DNA of 64,000 bases from Janthinobacterium agaricidamnosum (GCF_003667705.1 NZ_CP033019.1:1860001-1924000), one strand, 5' to 3'; shown: positions 8,733 through 16,740, counted from the first letter of the stretch. Made by a program: numbers and translations. The notes: generated by a model from the letters alone, not told the origin.

Positions 8733-9603
8733 GCTTCGTCCAGTCGTTGTTGCTGCGTGTCCTGCGTTGCCGCAGTGGCGCCGGGGGCGATCCCGTTCAT
8801 CCGGCAGAACGCCACGAGGTCGGCCGGATAGAAGGGCGCGCCGCGATAGCCGCTGTCATCGATATCGAGCACGCAGGTGATGGCGGCCGCTTCCCAGGAC
8901 CAGTAGCCCCAGAACGAGGTGTCGCGCCGGTGGCTGTCGTAATAGGGCTCGCGGCGGCTGGCTGCATACCATTGCTGCAGATAAGCTGCATCAGCGCAGG
9001 ACGGGCATCTTTTTCTGCCGCGAATATCTTGAGTGTATTGACGTAGGGCAGATGGCGCGTGCACTTTGGCCAGGCGGCATCCCTGCCGGCGACGAAGCAT
9101 GCCAGCAGCCGCTCCAGCAAGCCATCCTTTTCATGGTTATTGAAATCGATGACGGGCGCCAGCCGGGGCAGCAAACTGCCGCAGCCCAGCAAAATGCCTA
9201 GGCAGACCATGCGGTTGACCTGCTCGTAGCCGTCGCCGGGCAGGGCGAAGTGGGTAAATCCCTGTTCGGCTTCGCCGGCCTGAGCGTCAAATGTCATGTC
9301 ATAGCGGGCAAACGCCAGCCAGTAAGCGAGTATCGTGGAGTACGCGGCGCGCAACTCATCCAGCGCGTGACCGGCGCTGTAGGCGAGGGCTAGCTGGTCG
9401 ACGCCATCCCAGGCCCGCTGGCGCGTGGCCGTCATGAAATTTTCTGGTGGAATATGTTGCAGCACGTGCGCCGGCTGTTGCAAGCCGGCTGCCACCATGT
9501 CGTAGCACTCATCCTGGCTTTCCTTGCTTTCAAGGTAGATGGCATAGGACAACCGCGCTTCCCTGCGCCGGGCCCAAAAATCCCGTTCGTTCAGCGTCTG
9601 CAT
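8729..9603 (-). pseudogene. PoNi-like (DUF1910/DUF1911) immunity protein, frameshifted
   Basis: Two overlapping frames together make one PoNi-type immunity protein, paralogous to the intact gene just upstream. The first frame starts at ATG 9603 (MQTLNERDFWARRREARLSY, after GGGGCAAGG) and runs to ARPALMQ. Homology then continues in another frame as YLQQWYAASRREPYYDSH and FWGYWSWEAAAITCVLDIDDS, ending at 8729. Restoring a single base near 8987 joins ALMQ to YLQQWYAA, matching LALLQKYLKQWYPA of the intact copy. So this is a one-base deletion or a sequencing error. PoNi proteins neutralise PoNe-type DNase effectors; whether this copy still works depends on whether the frameshift is real. Confidence 0.8.
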
Positions 9604-9619
9604 CCTTGCCCCTTGCTGA

Positions 9620-10483
9620 TTATGGTTGCGGCCATGTAACTTCGCTGGTGTAGCGGCCTTCCTTGCGTAGCCGTCGCGCATAGTCGACCAGATCCCTGGG
9701 GTACACCAGATGCGCGGCCTGGCTATCTTCCAGGTCGAGCAGGAAAACCGTCGCCCCCGCTTCGAATGCCCAGTAGCCGTAGTAGCCGGCATAGCCTTCC
9801 TCGCTGATATTGAGATGCTCGTTGTACCAGCGCGGATGATGTTTCATGGCCGGATACCATTGTTTCAGGTATTTCTGGAGCAGGGCCAAGGTAGCGTCCT
9901 CATCCTCCTCATAGAACACTTGCAGCAGGGTGTCATAGGGCCTGGCGATGATGCAGGCGTCGAGTGCTTGTCCATCCTCCACATACCCGTCGATCAATTG
10001 CTCGAACAGGCCATCGCGGCCACGGTGGCTGCGCAGCACGTGGATGATGCGCAGCACCGAACGGTGATCGCGCAGCAGGATGGCAATGCTGAGCAGTTGC
10101 AAGGTGTCCTCATAGTCGGACAGGACGTAAAACTCTGGTGCTCCCTCATATTCGTAGGGCCCAAACTCTGGAAACTCAAGCGCCGCATCCTGCTGATAGA
10201 GTTGATCGACCGCATTCCATTCTTCAAACTTATCCACGATGCCCGCGATGCGCGGCGCCAAGGCCTCGATGGACTCGCCCGCCGTATAGTCGAGCATCCA
10301 GATCCAGAGTTCTTCTAAATACAAAAAATGATGGACGGAAGCATTTTCCTGCGCTGAGTCGGCGACCTTTTTGTTTTCCAGTCCTCCTGCAATCAGCGCA
10401 AATTGATTGCTGCGCGTTTTGACATACAGTTCTTCATCCAGAAATTGCTGGCGGCGCCGCTCAGTGAATGGACGATTGTTCAT
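9620..10483 (-). CDS. PoNi-like immunity protein (DUF1910/DUF1911)
   Basis: 287-residue cytoplasmic protein with the layout of PoNi immunity proteins, known to protect against PoNe DNases delivered by type VI or other contact-dependent systems. The N-terminal part (QFLDEELYVKTR, SVHHFLYLEELWIWMLDYTAG) is DUF1910-like. The C-terminal part has the DUF1911 hallmark YYGYWAFEAGATVFLLDLED followed by YPRDLVDYARR. It is the first gene of the minus-strand cluster and sits 16 bases before the second copy. No toxin gene is visible on either side, so it appears to be an orphan immunity gene. The family assignment rests on motif recognition only. Confidence 0.8.
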   Translation of the reverse strand: MNNRPFTERRRQQFLDEELYVKTRSNQFALIAGGLENKKVADSAQENASVHHFLYLEELWIWMLDYTAGESIEALAPRIAGIVDKFEEWNAVDQLYQQDAALEFPEFGPYEYEGAPEFYVLSDYEDTLQLLSIAILLRDHRSVLRIIHVLRSHRGRDGLFEQLIDGYVEDGQALDACIIARPYDTLLQVFYEEDEDATLALLQKYLKQWYPAMKHHPRWYNEHLNISEEGYAGYYGYWAFEAGATVFLLDLEDSQAAHLVYPRDLVDYARRLRKEGRYTSEVTWPQP

Positions 10484-10761
10484 CTTGTCTGGCTGCCGTC
10501 GTGATCGACGCGTAAGGAAGATGCGTTTACATGGAAAAATGCGGACATTGCCTGGGACTCCGTGTGATGAGGGAAACGTACTGGCAGTTGATGTAATGAC
10601 TTGTTTGCAAGATTACATACTAGAAATAGTGATTCAACAAGCGCGATTCAATTGAATCGTGTGCCAGAAAGAAATATTCAAAATAGCTACCATGAGCGAC
10701 TCGATGGCGTGCCGCAGGTATTTTTCGGCCGTCATCGTCTTTTACGTGAACCGGAGCAAGC
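10484..10761. other. Intergenic region with a perfect 16-bp palindrome
   Basis: No gene is seen. The stretch is more AT-rich than its flanks. It contains the perfect palindrome CGATTCAATTGAATCG (10644-10659), a candidate operator between the divergent immunity operon and the secreted-protein gene. A GGAGCAAGC purine stretch just before 10762 is the likely ribosome binding site of the next gene. Confidence 0.5.
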
Positions 10762-11367
10762 ATGAGCAAGATCAAATACGCGGCCGCAGCGGCCTTATGG
10801 GCCAGCCTGTCGCCCGCCATGGCGGCGTCCACCCCGGCCGCACCACCATTCCTCGATGTGCTCGCCTATCAGTACGCCAATTGCGTCAAACCTGCCTACC
10901 ATCAGGCCGACCTGCTGGTACAGGACGGGGCGGGGCACTACCAGATCGACGTCAAGGGGGAGGCCTACACGGTCGAACTGCAGGAACGCATGGGCTTTTC
11001 GCTGCAGGCGGGCACAGGCGGTCCCGTGGCGGCCGTCGTCAAGCTGGACCGGCCGCCACAGGGACAGTTCGCGGAGCAGGCGCGCTGGCGCGAGCGCTGG
11101 CTGCGCGACGTGGCCGAGCGCAGCGGCGTGGCGCTGGACGAGCGGGCGCTTGCCGGCGGCGCGCGCCTGCTGGCCGTCAACAAGGGTGAGATCAAGGGGA
11201 ACTATGTGGGGCAGTCGCTGCTGATCGATCCGGCACGGCAGTTGTTCATCGATATCGCGTGGCCGAACACGCTGGATATCTATCGCGGCCCCGATGCCCT
11301 GCGGCAGGTGCGGCAAGTGCAGGACGATGTCTGGAAACGCATGCTGTCCTGCCCGCCGGCCGCGTGA
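10762..11367 (+). CDS. Secreted hypothetical protein
   Basis: 201 residues with a clear Sec signal peptide (MSKIKYAAAAALWASLSPAMAAS, cleavage probably after AMA), so periplasmic or secreted. The mature part has two cysteines (NCVKPAYHQ and MLSCPPAA) near its two ends, possibly forming a disulfide. It has a mixed alpha/beta look and no motif I recognise. It is divergent from the immunity operon, followed by the Fur-box region. Function unknown. Confidence 0.7.
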   Translation: MSKIKYAAAAALWASLSPAMAASTPAAPPFLDVLAYQYANCVKPAYHQADLLVQDGAGHYQIDVKGEAYTVELQERMGFSLQAGTGGPVAAVVKLDRPPQGQFAEQARWRERWLRDVAERSGVALDERALAGGARLLAVNKGEIKGNYVGQSLLIDPARQLFIDIAWPNTLDIYRGPDALRQVRQVQDDVWKRMLSCPPAA

Positions 11368-11416
11368 AGCCGGTCGCCTTCGCATATCCCTGCTGCGTGC
11401 ACGTGCATACACAAAT

Positions 11417-11435
11417 AATAATGATTCTCATTTAT
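11417..11435 (+). promoter_or_regulatory. Fur-box-like site
   Basis: AATAATGATTCTCATTTAT matches 13 of 19 positions of the classical Fur consensus and contains the perfect interrupted palindrome AATGA-TTC-TCATT. It lies about 60-80 bases before the DUF2325 gene, where it could repress that gene when iron is plentiful. Confidence 0.7.
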
Positions 11436-11496
11436 AATTCAGCGCTATGGGATGCAATGGGCTGGCGCCATGGCGCCACGGGTGGTGAAGGAGGGC

Positions 11497-12180
11497 ATGA
11501 TGGGCAGTGTGTATGGCAACGAGGACGCGATCGCGCACGAGCATCGCGTACTGATGGGCGAATATGGGCGGGCGCAGGCGCGTTGCAGTGCGCAGCTGGC
11601 GGCGCAGGCGGCCCGCATCGCGCAGCTGGAGTCGGAATTGATGCGCGCGCGGGCGCAGGTGGTGATCCGCGATTCCAGGCTGGCGCTGGCGCGCGATGAA
11701 CTGGCCGAACTGGCGGCCAGCGTGCCGGGCTTGCCGACGCGTGCCAGGCTGGCCCGCCGGGTCGAGTGGCTCGGTGAGCGCGTGCAGGACCTGATGCGCG
11801 AGCTGCTGCGCCTGCAGTGGCTGCCGGCGCCATCCTTGCAGGCCGACGTGCGCGAAAAAGCCGTGCTGTATGTGGGCAATTATTCAGGCCTGGCACCGGG
11901 CCAGCACGCGGCCGGCGCCAACGTGGCGCAGCTGGCCATCGAGCAGGCGGGCGGGCGCTTCCTGCACCATGCGGGCGGCGATGACGGCGCCGACGACGTG
12001 GCTGCGCTGGAAGCCGGTCTGGTGGCGGCCGACCTGGTGATTTGCCAGACGGGCTGCGTCAGCCACGATGCCTACTGGCGCGTGCATGACCATTGCAAGC
12101 GCACGGGCAAGCAGTGCGTGCTGGTGGACCAGCCGCAAGCCATGCATTTCGTGCGCAAGGAGGCGCTGGCCGATTTTTGA
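11497..12180 (+). CDS. DUF2325 domain protein with N-terminal coiled coil
   Basis: 227 residues. The N-terminal half is a predicted coiled coil (AQARCSAQLAAQAARIAQLE through RLARRVEWLGERVQDLMRELL). The C-terminal ~100 residues are a DUF2325 domain, beginning VLYVGNYSGL and carrying GGRFLHHAGG, DLVICQTGCVSHDAYWRV and HCKRTGKQCVLVDQ. Conserved His and Cys residues suggest metal or redox chemistry, but the family's function is not established. The start is ATG 11497 (or 11500) directly after AAGGAGGG; an upstream in-frame codon at 11452 has no such site. A Fur-box-like operator upstream suggests iron-responsive expression. Confidence 0.8.
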   Translation: MMGSVYGNEDAIAHEHRVLMGEYGRAQARCSAQLAAQAARIAQLESELMRARAQVVIRDSRLALARDELAELAASVPGLPTRARLARRVEWLGERVQDLMRELLRLQWLPAPSLQADVREKAVLYVGNYSGLAPGQHAAGANVAQLAIEQAGGRFLHHAGGDDGADDVAALEAGLVAADLVICQTGCVSHDAYWRVHDHCKRTGKQCVLVDQPQAMHFVRKEALADF

Positions 12181-12250
12181 TGCCGGATTAACGCCTGCTT
12201 AATCCGCATGGGGCAGAATGGCCATCCATTCGATGTCATAGCGAGCGCCC

Positions 12251-13075
12251 ATGCTGTCCCTGCAAATCGGTCCCCTGGCCCTGCCCACGGGCCTGGTCCT
12301 GTTGTTCGTTTCCCTGTGCGTCGCCTACGGCGCGGCGTGGTGGCTGCGGAAGCACCGCCGGCTGCCGGACGCCGGCCCCCTCGTTTCCGACATGCTGATC
12401 GCCGGCCTGTTGGGGGCGCGCGTGGCGTTCGTGCTGCGCTGGCACGAACAGTATCTGGCCGCGCCCGCGTCCATCCTCAATATCCGCGACGGCGGCTTCC
12501 TGGCGCCGGCTGGCATCGCGGCCGCGCTGGCCATCGCCGCGTGGCGCTGCCGGGGTCCCGCCATGGCGCTCATGCGCCGGCCGCTGGCTGTCAGCGTGGC
12601 CTGCGGTGCGCTGGCCTGGGGCGTGTTGAGCGCAGGGCTGGGGCTGGCGTACGACAAGCCGGCGGCCTTGCCGGCCGTGGCCCTGCAGACGCTGGACGGC
12701 ACGTCCACCCGCCTGGCGGCGCTGGCCGGTGGCAAGCCCATGGTGGTCAACTTGTGGGCCAGCTGGTGCCCGCCATGTCGGCGCGAGATGCCCGTGCTGG
12801 CCGCCGCACAGCAGGCGCGCGCCGATATCGTCTTCGTGTATGCGAACCAGCGCGAGGATGCGGTCGCCGCCATCGCTTTCCTGGACAGGAGCGGCGCGAC
12901 CCTGCGCAACGTGGTGCTCGACGGCGAGGCGGCGCTGGGCAAGGCGGCCGGTTCCTCGGCCCTGCCCACCACCCTGTTTTATGACGCGCAGGGGCGGCTG
13001 GCCGATACGCACCTGGGCGAATTGTCCGACGCTTCGCTGGCCAGCAAGCTGCAGAAGATCGCGCCCGTTCCCTGA
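12251..13075 (+). CDS. Membrane protein with C-terminal TlpA-like thioredoxin domain
   Basis: 274 residues. The N-terminal ~140 have about four hydrophobic segments and resemble the start of prolipoprotein diacylglyceryl transferase (IGPLALPTGLVLLF, LIAGLLGARVAFVL, RDGGFLAPAGI). The C-terminal ~130 form a periplasmic thioredoxin fold with PMVVNLWASWCPPCRREMPV, active site WCPPC. ALPTTLFYDAQGR supplies the cis-proline loop. The likely role is a membrane-anchored thiol-disulfide reductase, as in cytochrome c maturation or periplasmic reduction. The Lgt-like half lacks most of that enzyme and is probably only an anchor. Confidence 0.8.
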   Translation: MLSLQIGPLALPTGLVLLFVSLCVAYGAAWWLRKHRRLPDAGPLVSDMLIAGLLGARVAFVLRWHEQYLAAPASILNIRDGGFLAPAGIAAALAIAAWRCRGPAMALMRRPLAVSVACGALAWGVLSAGLGLAYDKPAALPAVALQTLDGTSTRLAALAGGKPMVVNLWASWCPPCRREMPVLAAAQQARADIVFVYANQREDAVAAIAFLDRSGATLRNVVLDGEAALGKAAGSSALPTTLFYDAQGRLADTHLGELSDASLASKLQKIAPVP

Positions 13076-13114
13076 GGCGGGTATGCTTTGTTGACGTAGC
13101 CGTGGAGTTCTCTG

Positions 13115-13136
13115 ATAGTATACCCCCCTATAGTAT
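13115..13136 (+). promoter_or_regulatory. RcnR/DmeR-type operator
   Basis: ATAGTATA-CCCCCC-TATAGTAT: an AT-rich symmetric sequence around a six-C tract, the form bound by RcnR/CsoR-family metal sensors. It lies 16 bases before the regulator's start codon, ideally placed for autorepression of the regulator-exporter operon. Confidence 0.8.
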
Positions 13137-13151
13137 TTATCGGAGTGAATT

Positions 13152-13427
13152 ATGGGCCACACGGCACACAACAAGACCAGGCTGCTCAATCGCGTCAAGC
13201 GCATCCGTGGACAGGTGGAAGGCCTGGAGCGGGGACTGGAAGAGGGCCGCGACTGCGGCGAAGTGCTGCAGCTGATCGCCGCCGTGCGCGGCGCCGTCAA
13301 TGGCCTGATGGCCGAAGTCATCGAAGAGCATTTGCGCGAGCACGTGGCCAGTCCCGATATCTCCGGCGAAGAGCGGGCCAGAGGCGCCGACGACATCGCG
13401 GGCATCCTGCGCACCTACCTCAAATAA
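13152..13427 (+). CDS. dmeR: Metal-sensing CsoR/RcnR-family repressor, DmeR-like
   Basis: 91-residue all-helical repressor (LLNRVKRIRGQVEGLERGLE, RDCGEVLQLIAAVRGAVNGL, then EVIEEHLREHV). The His near residue 3, the Cys in RDCGEV and the two His in EHLREHV sit where RcnR-type Co/Ni sensors have their metal ligands. The neighbouring CDF exporter fits the dmeR-dmeF pair known from rhizobia: metal binding releases the operator and turns on efflux. Start ATG 13152 follows CGGAGTG. FrmR-type formaldehyde sensors are related, but the exporter argues against that reading. Confidence 0.85.
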   Translation: MGHTAHNKTRLLNRVKRIRGQVEGLERGLEEGRDCGEVLQLIAAVRGAVNGLMAEVIEEHLREHVASPDISGEERARGADDIAGILRTYLK

Positions 13428-13437
13428 GGAGAACGTC

Positions 13438-14409
13438 ATGAAAACGCAATCCCTCAGCGAAGACCTCTCCGCCTGGCAGCACGAACACGTCTTCGGCGCC
13501 GCCAGCGACAAGGCCGAGCGCCGCGCGCGCATCGTCATGTGGATCACCTTGGCCACCATGGTGCTGGAAATCGTCGCCGGCTGGTGGTACAACTCCATGG
13601 CCCTGCTGGCCGATGGATGGCATATGAGTTCGCACGCGCTGGCCATCGGCCTGGCCGCATTTGCGTATGCGGCGGCGCGCCGCTATGCGCGCGACCCCCG
13701 CTTTGCCTTCGGCACGTGGAAGATCGAGGTGCTGGCCGGCTATACGAGCGCCATCCTGCTGCTGGGCGTGGCTGTGCTGATGGTGGCCGCTTCCGTCGAG
13801 CGCCTGTTCTCGCCGCAGCCCATCCACTATCCGCAGGCGATGGCGGTGGCGGCCTTCGGCCTGGCGGTCAACCTCGTGTGCGCGCTGATCCTCGGCGGGC
13901 ACCACGACCATGACCACCATGATGGCCACGATCACCATGACCATCATGGGCACCACGACCACCATGGCCATGGCGAAGACCTGAACATGAAGGCCGCCTA
14001 CATCCACGTGCTGGCCGACGCCGCCACGTCCGTGCTGGCCATCGTGGCGCTGGCCGGCGCGTGGGCTTACGGCTGGCAGTGGCTCGATCCCGTGATGGGT
14101 ATCGCGGGCGCCGTGCTGGTGGCGCTGTGGGCGAAAAAGCTGATGCTGGACACGGGCAAGGTCTTGCTGGACCGCGAGATGGACCACCCCGTGGTGGATG
14201 AAATCCGCGAAGCGGTGGAAGTGGAAAGCGCCGGCGACACGCCGCGCATCGTCGACCTGCACGTGTGGCGAGTCGGCAAGCAGCTGTATTCGTGCGCCTT
14301 GTCCGTCGTCAGCCGCGACGCTGCATTGACGGCCGCCGAACTGCGCGCGCGCATCGGCATCCACGAGGAAATCGTCCACAGCACCATCGAGATTATTCGC
14401 CGGCCTTGA
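13438..14409 (+). CDS. dmeF: CDF cation efflux protein, DmeF-like (Co/Ni)
   Basis: 323-residue inner-membrane cation diffusion facilitator exchanging divalent metal for protons. It has six predicted membrane helices, with the metal site HMSSH / DGWHMSS in helix 2 and HVLADAATS in helix 5 (the DmeF-type HxxxD pairs). A very His/Asp-rich cytoplasmic loop between helices 4 and 5 (about 13903-13975, at least 20 His) should bind metal. The C-terminal cytoplasmic domain (residues ~240-323) is the usual dimerising fold. The start overlaps nothing but follows AAGGAGAACGTC closely, only 10 bases after the repressor stop, so the two form one operon. Confidence 0.9.
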   Translation: MKTQSLSEDLSAWQHEHVFGAASDKAERRARIVMWITLATMVLEIVAGWWYNSMALLADGWHMSSHALAIGLAAFAYAAARRYARDPRFAFGTWKIEVLAGYTSAILLLGVAVLMVAASVERLFSPQPIHYPQAMAVAAFGLAVNLVCALILGGHHDHDHHDGHDHHDHHGHHDHHGHGEDLNMKAAYIHVLADAATSVLAIVALAGAWAYGWQWLDPVMGIAGAVLVALWAKKLMLDTGKVLLDREMDHPVVDEIREAVEVESAGDTPRIVDLHVWRVGKQLYSCALSVVSRDAALTAAELRARIGIHEEIVHSTIEIIRRP

Positions 14410-14500
14410 TAATGATGGGGAAAAAAGCCCGTTGATGCGGGGCGTAGGCCGTATAATGTCGGCTTTTACAGCACGCGCTGTTCACCAGACAGAGAAGAAA

Positions 14501-14842
14501 ATGAGCACATTACCACCATGCCCGCAATGCCAATCCGAATTCACGTACGAAGACGGCAGCCAGTTGATCTGCCCTGAGTGCGCGCATGAATGGTCGGCCA
14601 CGGCTGGCGAAGCCGTGGAAGAGGGCGCCCGTGTGTACCGCGATTCGGCCGGCAATATCCTGCAGGACGGCGACACGGTCAGCGTCATCAAGGACTTGAA
14701 ATTGAAGGGCGGCGGCGGTGTCGTCAAGATGGGCACGAAGGTCAAGAACATCCGTTTGGTCGACAGCGACCACGACATCGACTGCAAGATCGACGGCTTC
14801 GGTTCCATGAGCTTGAAGACGGAATTCGTCAAGAAAGTGTAA
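14501..14842 (+). CDS. yjdM: Zinc-ribbon protein YjdM (PhnA family)
   Basis: 113 residues. The N-terminal zinc ribbon ([21 protein letters not shown]) is followed by the conserved PhnA/YjdM barrel ([55 protein letters not shown]). It is often called alkylphosphonate utilisation protein PhnA, but no phosphonate enzyme is shown here, and the E. coli homologue's role is unclear. ATG at 14501 follows AGAGAAGAAA. Confidence 0.93.
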   Translation: MSTLPPCPQCQSEFTYEDGSQLICPECAHEWSATAGEAVEEGARVYRDSAGNILQDGDTVSVIKDLKLKGGGGVVKMGTKVKNIRLVDSDHDIDCKIDGFGSMSLKTEFVKKV

Positions 14843-14861
14843 GACTTTTCCTTGCCATTCG

Positions 14862-14899
14862 CGGCGCGCCTCGCATTGTTGCCGGCGCGCCGTTTTTTA
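14862..14899 (+). terminator. Rho-independent terminator after yjdM
   Basis: Stem GGCGCGCC (14863-14870) / GGCGCGCC (14884-14891), a self-complementary 8-mer repeated about 13 bases apart, followed by GTTTTTTATTT. It ends just before the radical SAM gene. Confidence 0.85.
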
Positions 14900-14910
14900 T
14901 TTCAGACCCC

Positions 14911-15945
14911 ATGCAAATCGACCATCTCCGCCAGCGCCTGCGCGCCTTGGGCGCCAAGCCCCTGCACGAACAGCGCGTGCTGCGCGACTGGATACAGGGC
15001 CAGCCGCACGACCAGGGCCGGCGCCGCGCCGAAGACTTTTTGCCGCTGCCCGTGCGCGACGCCTTGCCTGCGCTCGACCTCGAACTGCAGGGCATGCTGA
15101 AACTGCTCAGCACCCATCCGGGTGCCGACGGTTCCGCGCGCCTGCTGGTGGGGCTGCACGACGGCCAGACGGTGGAAAGCGTGCTGCTGCCGCGCGACGG
15201 CCTGTGCGTGTCGAGCCAGGTGGGCTGCGCCGTCGGCTGCCAGTTCTGCATGACGGGCCGTGACGGCTTGATCCGGCAAGTGACCAGCGGCGAGATCGTC
15301 GCCCAGGTGGTGCTGGCGCGCACCTTGCGCCCGGTGAAAAAAGTCGTCTTCATGGGCATGGGCGAACCGGCGCATAACCTGAACAATGTGATGGAAGCGA
15401 TCGAGCTGCTGGGCACGGAGGGCAATATCGGCCATAAGAACCTCGTGTTCTCCACCGTAGGCGACCCGCGCGCCTTCGAACGCCTGCCGCAGGGGCGGGT
15501 CAAGCCGGCGCTGGCCCTGTCGCTGCACACGACGAAGCCGGCGCTGCGCGAACAGCTGCTGCCGCGCGCACCCAGGCTCACACCGCGCGAGCTGGTGGAC
15601 TTCGGCGAAGCGTATGCGCGCCTGACCGGCTATCCGGTGCAGTATCAGTGGACGCTGATGGAAGGCGTCAACGATGGCGACGACGAGATGGACGGCATCG
15701 TCGCGCTCTTGCAGGGCAAGTACGCGGTGCTCAACATGATCCCGTATAACACCATCGATGACTTGCCGTTCAGGCGTCCCAGCTGGGACAAGGCGCGCGC
15801 CATCGCCGCCGCCCTGCACGCGCGCGGCGTGCTGACCAAATTGCGCGATTCGGCCGGTCAGGACGTGGAGGGGGGCTGCGGGCAGTTGCGGGCGCGCGAA
15901 GCGAAGGGCAAGGTCATTGCCATCCGTGCCAGCGTGACGGCGTAG
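14911..15945 (+). CDS. RlmN-type radical SAM RNA methyltransferase paralogue
   Basis: 344 residues. All family residues are present: the methylatable Cys and cluster in CVSSQVGCAVGCQFC (last three Cys bind 4Fe-4S), FMGMGEPAHNLNNVM, STVGDPRAFERLP, LALSLHTT and the second catalytic Cys in GGCGQLRA. It should methylate C2 (or C8) of an adenosine in RNA. The N-terminal domain is shorter than in RlmN. This divergence, and the lack of neighbours usual for rlmN (ndk, pilW, ispG), suggests a second RlmN/Cfr-like enzyme of unknown RNA target. The stop codon TAG is part of a REP-like repeat. Confidence 0.88.
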   Translation: MQIDHLRQRLRALGAKPLHEQRVLRDWIQGQPHDQGRRRAEDFLPLPVRDALPALDLELQGMLKLLSTHPGADGSARLLVGLHDGQTVESVLLPRDGLCVSSQVGCAVGCQFCMTGRDGLIRQVTSGEIVAQVVLARTLRPVKKVVFMGMGEPAHNLNNVMEAIELLGTEGNIGHKNLVFSTVGDPRAFERLPQGRVKPALALSLHTTKPALREQLLPRAPRLTPRELVDFGEAYARLTGYPVQYQWTLMEGVNDGDDEMDGIVALLQGKYAVLNMIPYNTIDDLPFRRPSWDKARAIAAALHARGVLTKLRDSAGQDVEGGCGQLRAREAKGKVIAIRASVTA

Positions 15946-16029
15946 GTCGGATTAGCGGAGCGTAATCCGACATTCGCCCATACGCCTACAATGATGTCGG
16001 ATTACGCGGTGCCCGCTAATCCGACCTAC
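15942..16029 (+). repeat. REP-like element pair (BIME-like)
   Basis: Two palindromic units in opposite orientation. The first begins GTAGGTCGGATTAGCGGAGC and ends TAATCCGACA (15942-15972). The second begins TGTCGGATTACGCGG and ends GCTAATCCGACCTAC (15995-16029). Each unit can fold (GTCGGATTA/TAATCCGAC), and the pair can also fold as one long hairpin. It overlaps the stop of the radical SAM gene and ends 6 bases from the convergent minus-strand gene, so it may serve as a shared 3' end. Confidence 0.9.
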
Positions 16030-16034
16030 TCGGC

Positions 16035-16439
16035 TCACACCCCACCGAGCAAATCATTTTCATTCAATATCGCAAACGCGATCTCGGGATGCGCGACCAG
16101 GCAGCGGCGCACGGCGGCGGGAATGGCGGCGCGCGTCTTGCGGCACAGGCCGGGCCGCTCCAGCAGGCGGATCTGGAAGCCGCGCACGGTGCGCACTTCG
16201 CCGCTGCCGGGCACGATCTGCAATTCCACGCCTAGGTTGCTCTTCAACAGCCGCTGCAGCTTCTGCAGTTGCGCATATGTGGCGATACCCTCGATGTGCG
16301 CCAGCAGGCGCTTTTCTTCCGTCAGGTTCAGGCGCAGGATGGACAGGTCCGCCTGCGGATCGTCGAGCAATCGCTCGCGCTCGCAGTCGCACAGCTGCGG
16401 CGGGCACTCCTTGCGGACTTCAAAATCGACGATGCGCAT
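16035..16439 (-). CDS. Hypothetical protein
   Basis: 134 residues starting at ATG 16439 (MRIVDFEVRKECPPQL); an in-frame upstream start at 16484 would add 15 residues. It has a Cys cluster near the N-terminus (CPPQLCDC) and a helix-rich middle (LTEEKRLLAHIEGIATYAQLQKLQRLL). The C-terminus has a further two cysteines (PGLCRKTR, VRRCLVAHPE). I do not recognise the family; it may bind metal. Convergent with the radical SAM gene. Confidence 0.65.
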   Translation of the reverse strand: MRIVDFEVRKECPPQLCDCERERLLDDPQADLSILRLNLTEEKRLLAHIEGIATYAQLQKLQRLLKSNLGVELQIVPGSGEVRTVRGFQIRLLERPGLCRKTRAAIPAAVRRCLVAHPEIAFAILNENDLLGGV

Positions 16440-16512
16440 GCTGGTGTTCCAGTGACGTTCCAATGGCGATCCGGGATCAATCAAGTATCGTCCGCCGCCT
16501 GGCGCATGTCAA

Positions 16513-16740
16513 TCAGCGCGGGCTGACGATCAGGCGCCAGCGGATGGCGCCTTGCTCGCTGCTGTGCTGGTGGTGGTTTTGCGGCGGCATGACGTGGCCT
16601 TCCGTCGAGACGATTTCATGCGCGCAGCCGTCGCAGCGGTAGATGCCCGAATACGGCACGGCTTCGCCGGGCGAGGTCAGTTCATCGAAACGCGGGTGCA
16701 TGGAGCGCGCCACGTAGCTGGGGTTCTTGTAGTCGGCCAT
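16513..16740 (-). CDS. Small zinc-finger-like conserved hypothetical protein
   Basis: 75 residues (MADYKNPSYVARSMHPRFDEL at the start). A CDGCAHE motif and a nearby HHQHSSE stretch could bind a metal. IYRCDGCAHEIVSTEGHVMPP resembles small YjfK-like or zinc-ribbon proteins, but I cannot name it. The rest of the much longer open frame upstream is antisense to the TrpF-like gene and is not coding. Divergent from that gene. Confidence 0.65.
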   Translation of the reverse strand: MADYKNPSYVARSMHPRFDELTSPGEAVPYSGIYRCDGCAHEIVSTEGHVMPPQNHHQHSSEQGAIRWRLIVSPR

